64,000 nt of DNA from an uncultured Pseudomonadales bacterium. GTDB lineage: Bacteria; Pseudomonadota; Gammaproteobacteria; Pseudomonadales; Azotimanducaceae. Made by a program: the position numbers and the translations under genes. The first letter of the stretch is position 1. Every line of letters begins with the position of its first letter. Below the pieces are notes generated by a model. That model did no database searches. It was given only the letters and a program-made list of their open reading frames with translations, and had not been told where the DNA came from. Shown here piece by piece: positions 58,101 to 64,000 of the stretch. Location: NCBI GenBank assembly GCA_951813295.1, contig CATOTI010000002.1:2800522-2864521 (forward strand). Reading direction: 5' to 3'.

Positions 58101-58433
58101 GTCGTTGTAAGGCACCACCGTTCCGTTGCGCTTGATCACGCGAACCTGACCCGGGGCTGTCGCCGCGATCGACGGCGTCAGATCGTCGACCGAGGTGGAC
58201 GAAGCCATCGCTCCCGTGTCCACGTCGACGTCGAGCCGGGTGTCGGCGTCCTCGGTCAGGAAGCTGCGGCGGGACGGCCCACCGGACGACCGGCCTTCGT
58301 AGCCGACCGCCTGATCAGATCGGCTTTCCCTCGGCTGTTTCAGATCCTCGTCCAGCTGCTGGCTGGCCGTTCCGGTCGTCATTTGTTGCGCAGCGGTAGC
58401 GTGCGCGCCGGGTGTTCGCGAGTCGGACTCCAT
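55149..58433 (-). CDS. nrdA: Class Ia ribonucleotide reductase large subunit NrdA
   Basis: NrdA reduces ribonucleoside diphosphates and sets dNTP supply. The 1094 residues have a low-complexity N-terminus (about 1-95), two ATP-cone domains (about 97-190, [20 protein letters not shown], and 205-300), then the barrel with [60 protein letters not shown] and [21 protein letters not shown]. A Gly/Ala/Gln-rich linker precedes the redox tail with Cys1083, Cys1090 and Cys1093. ATG 58433 is chosen because GGGAGAGG sits 12 bp upstream; TTG 58445 would touch that site. A LexA-type box lies 28 bp before the start. Confidence 0.95.
   Translation of the reverse strand: [1094 protein letters not shown]
55251..55303 (-). 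repeat. Degenerate 12-bp repeat inside the nrdA 3' end
   Basis: About four imperfect copies of the unit found in nrdB (TGCGCCGCTCC with TGCGGCTTCT, TGCGACGCTCC variants) encode [18 protein letters not shown], directly before the redox-active C-terminal tail of NrdA. Confidence 0.8.
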
Positions 58434-58460
58434 GTCGGTATTCAACCTCTCCCGAGGCGA

Positions 58461-58480
58461 TACTGTATCTTTGTACAGTA
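58461..58480. promoter_or_regulatory. Perfect LexA-type (SOS) operator at nrdA
   Basis: TACTGTATCTTTGTACAGTA fits the gammaproteobacterial LexA consensus CTGT-N8-ACAG with flanking TA on both sides. It is the centre of a longer inverted repeat with 11-bp arms (58457-58467 and 58474-58484). It lies 28 bp before the nrdA ATG, where repressor binding would block initiation or elongation, so nrdAB is probably induced by DNA damage. Confidence 0.8.
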
Positions 58481-58703
58481 TCGCTGCTGTTATTGTTCTT
58501 GTAAAGCACGTTTTGGTGGTCGATTCGACACGAGCGAACGTGCTCTGGCGATGCCTGGATATTGTCTAAATTTAGATCGAATCAAAGTTGGCGAAGAGAC
58601 GGCGCCGAAATCGCTTACAGCCGGCTTAGCAACTAGATGTAGTGGTCAGGCGCGGAAAAGCCACAACATACTGAGCGAATTTTGGCAATGCAACCGATTC
58701 TCC

Positions 58704-58712
58704 TGTGAATAA
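58704..58712 (-). promoter_or_regulatory. DnaA box (TTATTCACA)
   Basis: TGTGAATAA on the plus strand is TTATTCACA on the minus strand, matching TTWTNCACA. It is about 270 bp upstream of nrdA and faces the second box. In E. coli, nrdAB transcription is controlled by DnaA. Confidence 0.5.
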
Positions 58713-58766
58713 GGTGTACACGTTTTGTCGGTCTTCGCGAGAGATTAGGTCGCAACTTGGTACACG

Positions 58767-58775
58767 TTATCCACA
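58767..58775 (+). promoter_or_regulatory. DnaA box (TTATCCACA)
   Basis: An exact match to the strongest E. coli DnaA box, 54 bp from the other box and in opposite orientation, overlapping the second GTACACGTT copy. Likely a nrdAB regulatory site rather than an origin, because no box array or replication gene is near. Confidence 0.6.
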
Positions 58776-58853
58776 GGAAACGCACAAGTGAGGGGATTGT
58801 TGGGGCGTGGTGATTTTTTCGGGTTGGTGGTCGGAAGTTTGGTTCGGCGCGGG

Positions 58854-58863
58854 TGGGAAGTGG
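58854..58863 (+). repeat. Left target-site duplication of the IS element
   Basis: TGGGAAGTGG directly before the left end of the element; the same 10 bases follow the right end at 60194-60203. IS256-family elements usually give 8-9 bp, so the core GGGAAGTGG is the likely duplication. Confidence 0.65.
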
Positions 58864-58865
58864 TA

Positions 58866-58899
58866 GTGTGCCGAAGGATGTGCAAAGAGTTGGGTGGCC
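58866..58899 (+). repeat. Left terminal inverted repeat of the IS element
   Basis: Begins GTGTGCCGAAGGATGTGCAA and ends GGGTGGCC. It pairs with the right end over about 34 bp with a few mismatches and one single-base gap. Confidence 0.85.
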
Positions 58900-58944
58900 A
58901 TGGTGTGCTTTTAGACACGACATCAAAAAAGGCACACACACGAG

Positions 58945-60144
58945 ATGACCACCCAGAAGAAGCGTAAGACGACGGCAGTCGAACTGGAAGAGGTACTCAG
59001 CAGCGAGGGCGACCAGCTGCGCACGATGATGCGCGAGATGCTCCAAGAGCTATTGGAAGCGGAGATGGCCAAAGTGCTCCGCGCGCAACCCCACGAACGC
59101 AGCGACGAACGCCGGGGCTATCGAGCCGGTTACTACCCGCGCGGCTTGTTGACCCGCGTCGGCAAGCTCGAGCTGCGTGTACCGCGCGACCGCGAAGGAC
59201 GCTTTTCCACGGAGCTGTTTGCGCGCTACCAGCGTTCCGAACAAGCCTTGGTCAGCGCGCTGGCGCAGATGTATATCGAGGGCGTTTCGACGCGCAAGGT
59301 CAAAGCGATCACGGAGGAGCTGTGTGGCCACAGCGTCTCGGCCTCGACCATCTCGCGGATCAACAAGCGCCTCGACAAGACGCTCACCGCATTCGCCACC
59401 CGACGACTCGAAGAACCGACGCCGTATCTGATCCTCGATGCGCGTTATGAGAAGGTCCGTGAGGCGGGAGTGATCCGCTCTCGAGCCGTGCTCATTGCCA
59501 TTGGCATCAACTGGGAAGGACGCCGCCAGATACTGGCCGTGGAGCTCGCTCAACGGGAGAGTCGAAGTAGCTGGAAAGAGTTCCTCACCACGCTGCGTGA
59601 TCGCGGCTTACACGGCGTCGAGTACGTCGTCAGCGATGATCACGATGGGCTGCGACGGGCGATCCAAGAAGTCCTCACCGACAGCGCCTGGCAACGCTGC
59701 TACGTGCACTTCCTGCGCAACGCCCTCGACCACATTCCGCGCAAGGCCGATGACGATTGTCTGCAGGAACTGCGCTGGCTCTACGATCGTCGCAACGTCG
59801 ATGAGGCGCGATCGGATCTCGCCGCTTGGATCGGCCGATGGCACACGAAGTATCCGAAGCTCACCGACTGGGTGGAGGAAAACATCGAGCAGACGTGGAC
59901 GTTCTATCGCCTCCCGCATCGCCATCACAAGCACATGAAGAGCACCAACATGCTGGAACGGTTGAACGAGGAAATCCGTCGACGAACGTATGTGGTGCGG
60001 ATCTTTCCGAACGCGGCGAGTTGCTTACGCCTGGTGCGGGCGCTGGCCGTTGAGACCCACGAAAACTGGCTCGAACAGAGCCGCTACTTAAACATGGACT
60101 TGCTCAAGGAGCTGAAGAAGGAACAGCTCCGCCGAGCCGCTTAA
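58945..60144 (+). CDS. IS256-family (mutator-type) DDE transposase
   Basis: The 399-residue enzyme catalyses cut-and-paste or copy-out transposition. The N-terminus is helical (VELEEVLSSEGDQLRTMMREMLQELLEAEM), followed by RRGYRAGYYPRGLLTRVGKLELRVPRDREG typical of the family. DDE residues lie in LILDARYEKV, VVSDDHDGL and MLERLNEEIRRRT. The C(2)H-like segment CYVHFLRNALDHIP is also present. No frameshift or stop interrupts it. Confidence 0.95.
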   Translation: MTTQKKRKTTAVELEEVLSSEGDQLRTMMREMLQELLEAEMAKVLRAQPHERSDERRGYRAGYYPRGLLTRVGKLELRVPRDREGRFSTELFARYQRSEQALVSALAQMYIEGVSTRKVKAITEELCGHSVSASTISRINKRLDKTLTAFATRRLEEPTPYLILDARYEKVREAGVIRSRAVLIAIGINWEGRRQILAVELAQRESRSSWKEFLTTLRDRGLHGVEYVVSDDHDGLRRAIQEVLTDSAWQRCYVHFLRNALDHIPRKADDDCLQELRWLYDRRNVDEARSDLAAWIGRWHTKYPKLTDWVEENIEQTWTFYRLPHRHHKHMKSTNMLERLNEEIRRRTYVVRIFPNAASCLRLVRALAVETHENWLEQSRYLNMDLLKELKKEQLRRAA

Positions 60145-60154
60145 CCGCATGCCA

Positions 60155-60189
60155 GGCCACTCAACCCTTTTGCACAACTTGCGGCACAC
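60155..60189 (-). repeat. Right terminal inverted repeat of the IS element
   Basis: Read on the minus strand it begins GTGTGCCGCAAGTTGTGCAA and ends GAGTGGCC, matching the left repeat at most positions. Confidence 0.85.
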
Positions 60190-60193
60190 AACT

Positions 60194-60203
60194 TGGGAAG
60201 TGG
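60194..60203 (+). repeat. Right target-site duplication of the IS element
   Basis: TGGGAAGTGG, identical to 58854-58863. Similar CTGGGAAG strings occur at 60216, 60261 and 60517, so the insertion site may lie in a small repeat family, which weakens the duplication argument somewhat. Confidence 0.6.
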
Positions 60204-60315
60204 GATCTGGCGGCGCTGGGAAGTGTCGCTCGACGATCTGGAAAGCGCTGATTCGGCGGGCTGGGAAGCGTTGACTTGCCGGAGGGGTAGGCTGGGATTC
60301 TGATCGCTTTTTCTT

Positions 60316-60334
60316 GTGGGGGCTCCGCCCCCAC
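60316..60334. repeat. Hairpin GTGGGGGC-TCC-GCCCCCAC
   Basis: Perfect 8-bp stem with a 3-base loop. A run of T residues (60308-60312) lies on its left, so on the minus strand it has the form of an intrinsic terminator for leftward transcription. Confidence 0.6.
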
Positions 60335-60425
60335 GCCCCCGCCGGATCGGCGCTGAGTCTGAGTTGGCGGATGGGGGAATCTCGCCGCGCGCCCAGTGCG
60401 GCGCGGAATCGCTGCGGGTGGTTCC

Positions 60426-60451
60426 CCCCTGGCGCGCTTTGCGCGCCGGGG
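60426..60451. repeat. Hairpin CCCC-T-GGCGCGC-TTT-GCGCGCC-GGGG
   Basis: Eleven paired bases with one unpaired T on the left arm. Confidence 0.6.
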
Positions 60452-60667
60452 CCTCGCGTCATGGGCGTGTTCGCCGGAAGGCGTCGGTCGGGATCGAGCG
60501 GGATTCGCAGGATGTGCTGGGAAGCGTTTGCAGGATCCTGCGGCGGCTCCGTCGCTCGATGTCCTGGAAAGGATTTGCAGGCTGATCGGTCCGCTGCGGC
60601 CTTCCTAAGGGCAAATTAGCTCTGAAGCCGGCAAACCCCAATCAGCGAAATCGATGACTCCGAGCCC

Positions 60668-60686
60668 GGCGCGGCAACGCCGCGCC
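60668..60686. repeat. Hairpin GGCGCGGC-AAC-GCCGCGCC
   Basis: Perfect 8-bp stem with a 3-base loop. Confidence 0.6.
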
Positions 60687-60695
60687 GCAGGGGGG

Positions 60696-60728
60696 TTCTA
60701 GGGGGGACCCGGAGGGTCCCCCCTAGAA
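60696..60728. repeat. Hairpin with perfect 15-bp arms downstream of argF
   Basis: Arm TTCTAGGGGGGACCC, loop GGA, arm GGGTCCCCCCTAGAA. It is 64 bp beyond the argF stop in the direction of argF transcription, so it may terminate the argDF transcript, although no T-run follows the stem on that strand. Confidence 0.6.
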
Positions 60729-60792
60729 GAAAAAGTTCACGAAATTCCAGTCTCCAACTGCCGCAGGAACGACTGTTCCCAGATCACCCGAC

Positions 60793-61692
60793 CTACCCCA
60801 GCAAAAACTCCAGCAATGCCTTCTGCGAGTGCAGCCGATTGCCCGCTTCGACCCATGCGACGGAGCGAGGATCTTCGAAGAGGTCGTCGCTGATCTCTTC
60901 GCCGCGATGGGCGGGGAGACAGTGCATGAAGAGTGCGTCCTTCGACGCGCCGTCGAGGAGGGCCTGGTTTACCTGGTAGCCGTCGAAGTCCGAGCGCCGG
61001 CTCGCGACTTCGCCTTCGTGGCCCATGGATGACCAGACGTCGGTGACGACGAGGTCGACACCGTCGACGGCGTCGCGCGGGGACTCCATCCAGGTGGCGT
61101 TGTTCGTCGATTCGAGCAAGGTCGCGTCGGGCTGATGGGTGGGAGGTGTCGCGATGCGGAGTTGGAAACCGAATTGGGCGGCGGCTTTGATGTACGAGTT
61201 GCACATGTTGTAGCCGTCGCCGATGAAAGCAACGGTGGCGCCCTCGATCGGTCCGCGGAACTCCTGGAATGTCTGTACGTCGGCGAGCAGTTGGCAGGGG
61301 TGGAACCGGCTCGTCATGCCGTTGATGACGGGGATGCTCGACGCGCCTGCGAAACGTTCGACGTCGTCGTGCGAGAGCGTGCGGATCATCACGATGTCGA
61401 CCATTTCGGAGAGCACCTGGGCGGTGTCTTCGACCGGTTCGCCGCGGCCGAGTTGGGTGTCGTTCGGGCTCAGGAACAGCGCGTGCCCGCCGAGTTGATG
61501 CATTCCGACTTCGAAGGCGACCCGGGTGCGGGTGGAATTCAGTTGGAAGATCATGGCGAGCGTCTTGCCGAGGAGAGGCTGATGGCGCTCGCCGCGCGCC
61601 AACATGTCTTTGAGCTCCGCGCTTCGTGTGACGAGCCGCCCGAGTGTCTCGGGACTGAAATCGGTCAGCGTGAGGAAGTGGTCGCTGGTCAT
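60793..61692 (-). CDS. argF: Ornithine carbamoyltransferase
   Basis: ArgF makes citrulline from ornithine and carbamoyl phosphate. The 299 residues contain the carbamoyl-phosphate motif STRTR (53-57), HPCQLLADVQT, VAFIGDGYNMCNS, VWSSMGHEGE (ornithine loop) and FMHCLPAHRGEEI with the catalytic Cys. It starts 10 bp after argD in the same direction. Confidence 0.96.
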   Translation of the reverse strand: MTSDHFLTLTDFSPETLGRLVTRSAELKDMLARGERHQPLLGKTLAMIFQLNSTRTRVAFEVGMHQLGGHALFLSPNDTQLGRGEPVEDTAQVLSEMVDIVMIRTLSHDDVERFAGASSIPVINGMTSRFHPCQLLADVQTFQEFRGPIEGATVAFIGDGYNMCNSYIKAAAQFGFQLRIATPPTHQPDATLLESTNNATWMESPRDAVDGVDLVVTDVWSSMGHEGEVASRRSDFDGYQVNQALLDGASKDALFMHCLPAHRGEEISDDLFEDPRSVAWVEAGNRLHSQKALLEFLLG

Positions 61693-61702
61693 CGCACCCT
61701 CG

Positions 61703-62872
61703 TCAGCCGAGCGAATTGATGAGCGCGACGACCTTGTCGACGATCGTGTCCGCTTCGTCGTCGCTCATGGTGAGGGGCGGGAGCATGCGAATAATCGTGT
61801 CCGAAGTCACGTTGATGAGCAGGCCAGCGTCGACTGCCTCGCCGATCAGTTGCGTGCAGGGTTCCGTGAGCTGAACGGCCACCATCAATCCCTTGTTGCG
61901 GATGTCGTCGATTCGATTGTTGCCTTTGAGGGCATCTTCGAACCGGGCCACCATTCGATCGCCGAGTTCGGTGGCGCGATCCATCAGTCCGTCGTTCTCG
62001 ATGGCGTCGAGGACGGCGTGTGCGGCGGCACACGAAAGAAAGTTACCGCCGAACGTGGAGCCGTGGGTGCCGGCGACCAGCATTTTGGCGGCTTCGCCAC
62101 TCGCCAGACATGCGCCGATCGGGACGCCGTTGGCGAGACCTTTGGCCGTCGTCACGACGTCGGGGAGGATGCCGGCGTGCTGATAAGCGAAGAATTTGCC
62201 GGTTCGACCGTTGCCCGTCTGGACTTCGTCGAGCATGAGCAGCCAGCCGTGTTGATCGCAGACGGCGCGCAGTTCGTTGAGATAGTTGTCGGCCGGGATG
62301 TGCACGCCGCTCTCGCCGAGGATGGGTTCGACGAACACGGCCACGACGTTTTTGTTGTTGGCGCCGATGTTCTTGACCGACTCGATGTCGTTGAACGGTG
62401 CGCGAACGAAACCAGACAAAAGCGGTTCGAATCCCGCATGGACTTTGCGGTTTCCGGTTGCCGTCAGCGTCGCCATCGTGCGGCCGTGGAAGCTCATGTC
62501 CATCACGATGACGTCGGGCGTCGCGATATTCTTACTGTGGCCGTAGATCCGCGCGATCTTCAGGGCCGCTTCGTTCGCTTCCGCGCCCGAGTTGCCGAAG
62601 AAGACGTTCTCCATGCCGGAGATTTCACACAGCCGATCGGCCAGCCGCTCCTGCAGAGGAATGCGATACAGGTTCGACGTATGCATGAGCGTGGCAGCTT
62701 GTTCGGCGATGGCGGCGGCGACGCCCGGGTGGGCGTGACCGAGACCCACGACGGCGAGGCCCGTCAGGGCGTCGAGGTAGGCTTTGCCGTCCTCGTCATA
62801 AAGATAAGAACCCTCGCCCCGGACCATACTGACCGGGATGCGGTTGTAGGTCGGCATGATGGATTCGGTCAT
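61703..62872 (-). CDS. argD: Acetylornithine/succinyldiaminopimelate aminotransferase
   Basis: ArgD transfers an amino group to N-acetylglutamate semialdehyde with PLP; many homologues also serve lysine synthesis. The 389 residues have GEGSYLYDEDGKAYLDALTGLAVVGLGHAHP, FFGNSGAEANEAALK, the conserved SFHGRT, LMLDEVQTGNGRTGK and PLP-Lys244 in TTAKGLANG. It heads an argDF pair. I saw no clear ArgR box upstream. Confidence 0.93.
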   Translation of the reverse strand: MTESIMPTYNRIPVSMVRGEGSYLYDEDGKAYLDALTGLAVVGLGHAHPGVAAAIAEQAATLMHTSNLYRIPLQERLADRLCEISGMENVFFGNSGAEANEAALKIARIYGHSKNIATPDVIVMDMSFHGRTMATLTATGNRKVHAGFEPLLSGFVRAPFNDIESVKNIGANNKNVVAVFVEPILGESGVHIPADNYLNELRAVCDQHGWLLMLDEVQTGNGRTGKFFAYQHAGILPDVVTTAKGLANGVPIGACLASGEAAKMLVAGTHGSTFGGNFLSCAAAHAVLDAIENDGLMDRATELGDRMVARFEDALKGNNRIDDIRNKGLMVAVQLTEPCTQLIGEAVDAGLLINVTSDTIIRMLPPLTMSDDEADTIVDKVVALINSLG

Positions 62873-63038
62873 TTCGCATTCCTCATTTGCGCGAATTCGC
62901 GTCTCAAGTAAACGTTGCCCACCACGCGCCGAGTGCGCTCGATCCGCTACGTTTCGCGTCGATCGAACCGATCCGAGGCGACTCGTGATGCCGCAGTCGT
63001 TAGGTCTTGCGGCTGGCGACTGGTGTGCCTAAACGAAA

Positions 63039-63061
63039 CCGGGCAGCGAAGAGCTGCCCGG
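63039..63061 (-). terminator. Intrinsic terminator of the aminotransferase gene
   Basis: CCGGGCAGC, loop of 5, GCTGCCCGG. Read on the minus strand the stem is followed by TTTCGTTT, a T-rich stretch, 33 bp after the aminotransferase stop. Confidence 0.7.
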
Positions 63062-63094
63062 AGCGCGGCATCGTAGCGAAGCAAAAAATCGAAT

Positions 63095-64000
63095 TCAAAC
63101 GCTCCGCACGGCCGCTTCGAGACGCTCGATCCCGCGTTCGAGGAGTGATCGCGAGCAGGCGAAATTGAATCGAACGAATCCGCGACCGCCGAAGTCTTCA
63201 CCGGGCGAAAAGCCGAGCCCGTGTGCTTCGAAGAACGCGGTCGGATCGTCGGGGTCGATCGCGCGCGCATCGATCCAGCCGAGGTAGGTGCCTTCGACGG
63301 GCGTCATCGACAACACGTTGGACCGCTCGACCGCCGCACGGACGAGACGTTCGTTCTGGGCGAGGAAGACGTTGAGCTTGTCGACCCAGTCGGAATCGTC
63401 GCGATAGGCCGCGAGGGTCGCCGCGTATGCGAGCGGCGAGATGTTCGAGACGAGTCCCTTGCGCTCGGCCGAGAATCGTTCGCGCAGTGTCGCGTCCGGA
63501 ATGACCGCAATCGCCGCGTTCAGTCCGGCGAAGTTGTAGGTCTTCGTCGCCGCGAACAGGCTGATCGTCAGGTTCGCGACGGCCGGATCCAGTGCGGCGA
63601 CGGAGCGATGGCGGCACGTCGGATCGAGCACGATGCCGCAGTGGATCTCGTCGCTGATCAGCACCGTGTCGTGTTCGAGGGCGAGTGCGGCGAGGGTTTC
63701 GAGTTCGTGCTTCTCGTAAACGCGCCCGGTTGGATTCTGCGGGTTGCAGAAGAGCAGGCCGGCGGCGTCCGGCATGATTGCCGCGAGATGATCGAAGTCC
63801 ATTTCCCACCGGTCGCCGGCGAGCACCAGTGGACTGTCGGCGGCGTCGAGCGAGGCGTGCTCGGGGACGCGCAGGAACGGATGGTAGGCGGGCGTCGGAA
63901 TCACGAGGCGCGCGCCGCGCGCGGCGATCGCGCGTGCCGCCAGGTTGAATCCGGGCACGACCCCGGGAATCCAGACCAGCCACTCCGGTTCGACGATCCA
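63095..64000 (-). CDS. MalY/PatB-type PLP aminotransferase (partial, cut by window end)
   Basis: Only the C-terminal part (about 302 residues) lies in the window; the frame stays open through position 64000 (WIVEPEWLVWIPGVVPGFNLA), which is typical of the region just before the central domain of this family. It carries LLFCNPQNPTGRVY, ISDEIHCGIVLD, and the PLP Lys in FAATKTYNFAGLN. Members act as cystathionine beta-lyases or aminotransferases. The GTG at 63958 is not the real start. Confidence 0.88.
   Translation of the reverse strand, partial: WIVEPEWLVWIPGVVPGFNLAARAIAARGARLVIPTPAYHPFLRVPEHASLDAADSPLVLAGDRWEMDFDHLAAIMPDAAGLLFCNPQNPTGRVYEKHELETLAALALEHDTVLISDEIHCGIVLDPTCRHRSVAALDPAVANLTISLFAATKTYNFAGLNAAIAVIPDATLRERFSAERKGLVSNISPLAYAATLAAYRDDSDWVDKLNVFLAQNERLVRAAVERSNVLSMTPVEGTYLGWIDARAIDPDDPTAFFEAHGLGFSPGEDFGGRGFVRFNFACSRSLLERGIERLEAAVRSV

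Larger units (their letters stand above)
58485..58863. other. Upstream region of nrdA up to the insertion sequence
   Basis: About 380 bp without a credible gene. It is more AT-rich than its surroundings and contains two DnaA boxes and a repeated GTACACGTT (58716-58724 and 58760-58768). I looked for NrdR boxes (16-bp palindromes of the ACACWATATWTAGTGT kind) and found none. Confidence 0.5.
58864..60194 (+). mobile_element. IS256-family insertion sequence, complete
   Basis: A 1.33-kb element with one intact transposase gene, imperfect terminal inverted repeats of 34-35 bp and flanking 9-10 bp direct repeats. It sits between the nrdA promoter region and the argF end, so no gene in the window is visibly interrupted. 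The intact open frame and matched target repeats suggest a fairly recent insertion. Confidence 0.85.
60204..60792. other. Non-coding, hairpin-rich segment between IS element and argF
   Basis: Nearly 600 bp with only short, unconvincing reading frames. It contains four strong hairpins (60316-60334, 60426-60451, 60668-60686, 60696-60728) and several copies of CTGGGAAG(C/T)G plus TTTGCAGG. It may be an old degraded element, a set of terminators for argF, or a structured RNA; I cannot decide between them. Confidence 0.5.

Noticed and set aside
58704..58775. Replication origin
   Set aside because: Only two DnaA boxes and no dnaA, dnaN, gidA or parAB genes nearby; control of nrdAB explains them better.
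58485..58863. NrdR boxes in front of nrdA
   Set aside because: No pair of 16-bp NrdR palindromes could be found by eye.
61604..62911. 435-residue plus-strand open frame across argD
   Set aside because: Antisense of argD; composition typical of shadow frames.

Overview
The window looks like a GC-rich (roughly 60 % or more by eye) gammaproteobacterial chromosome segment. The evidence is a ZipA division protein beside Smc and LigA, a complete System I cytochrome c maturation operon (ccmABCDEFGHI), a Coq7 ubiquinone hydroxylase, DUF2333 and DUF3426 proteins, class Ia NrdA/NrdB, and the dsbD-aroQ-accB-prmA-DUF3426-dusB-purH-purD order known from Pseudomonas and relatives. I cannot name a genus. 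Genes are tightly packed, with many ATGA, GTGA and TGATG overlaps and frequent GTG or TTG starts. No tRNA, rRNA, CRISPR array or prophage was seen.

Layout. 0.3-3.8 kb: two tandem DmdC-type acyl-CoA dehydrogenases. 3.8-9.6 kb: Mpl (murein peptide recycling), a probable pyrophosphate-dependent phosphofructokinase, a nucleotidyltransferase and a K+-independent type proton-pumping pyrophosphatase. 9.8-12.1 kb: envelope proteins (DUF2333, copper chaperone PCu(A)C, a lipoprotein). 12.1-20.7 kb: the dsbD...purD cluster, a degenerate cyclic-nucleotide-fold protein and coq7. Compared with the Pseudomonas order, accC, fis and the C-terminal half of purH are missing. 20.7-24.6 kb (minus strand): trpG-trpD-trpC followed by a crotonase, an OsmC-like protein and a VOC protein. 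24.9-31.9 kb: ccm operon. 32-41.8 kb: GntR regulator, smc, zipA, ligA, a lytic-transglycosylase-like lipoprotein and a gluzincin-like peptidase. 41.8-49.2 kb: a sorbosone-dehydrogenase-like protein, dinG, a DoxX protein, a glycerate kinase and a PepSY/response regulator/histidine kinase operon. 49.3-53.6 kb: a DUF349 coiled-coil protein, a CDGSH iron-sulfur protein and an alpha/beta hydrolase. 53.6-58.5 kb: nrdA-nrdB behind a perfect LexA-type box, with two DnaA boxes further upstream. 58.9-60.2 kb: an intact IS256-family insertion sequence with inverted repeats and a 9-10 bp target duplication. 60.2-60.8 kb: non-coding DNA with four strong hairpins. 60.8-64 kb: argD-argF and the C-terminal part of a MalY/PatB-type aminotransferase cut by the window edge.

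Most of the content is core metabolism and cell biology, and I found no clear new multi-gene defence or mobile system. The points most worth checking are: the stand-alone IMP cyclohydrolase in place of bifunctional PurH, together with the missing accC and fis; the same Gly-Ala-Ala-Gln repeat in the NrdA tail and the NrdB N-terminal extension; the combined LexA and DnaA sites at nrdAB; a possible AUC start for mpl; and the hairpin-rich segment beside the IS element.
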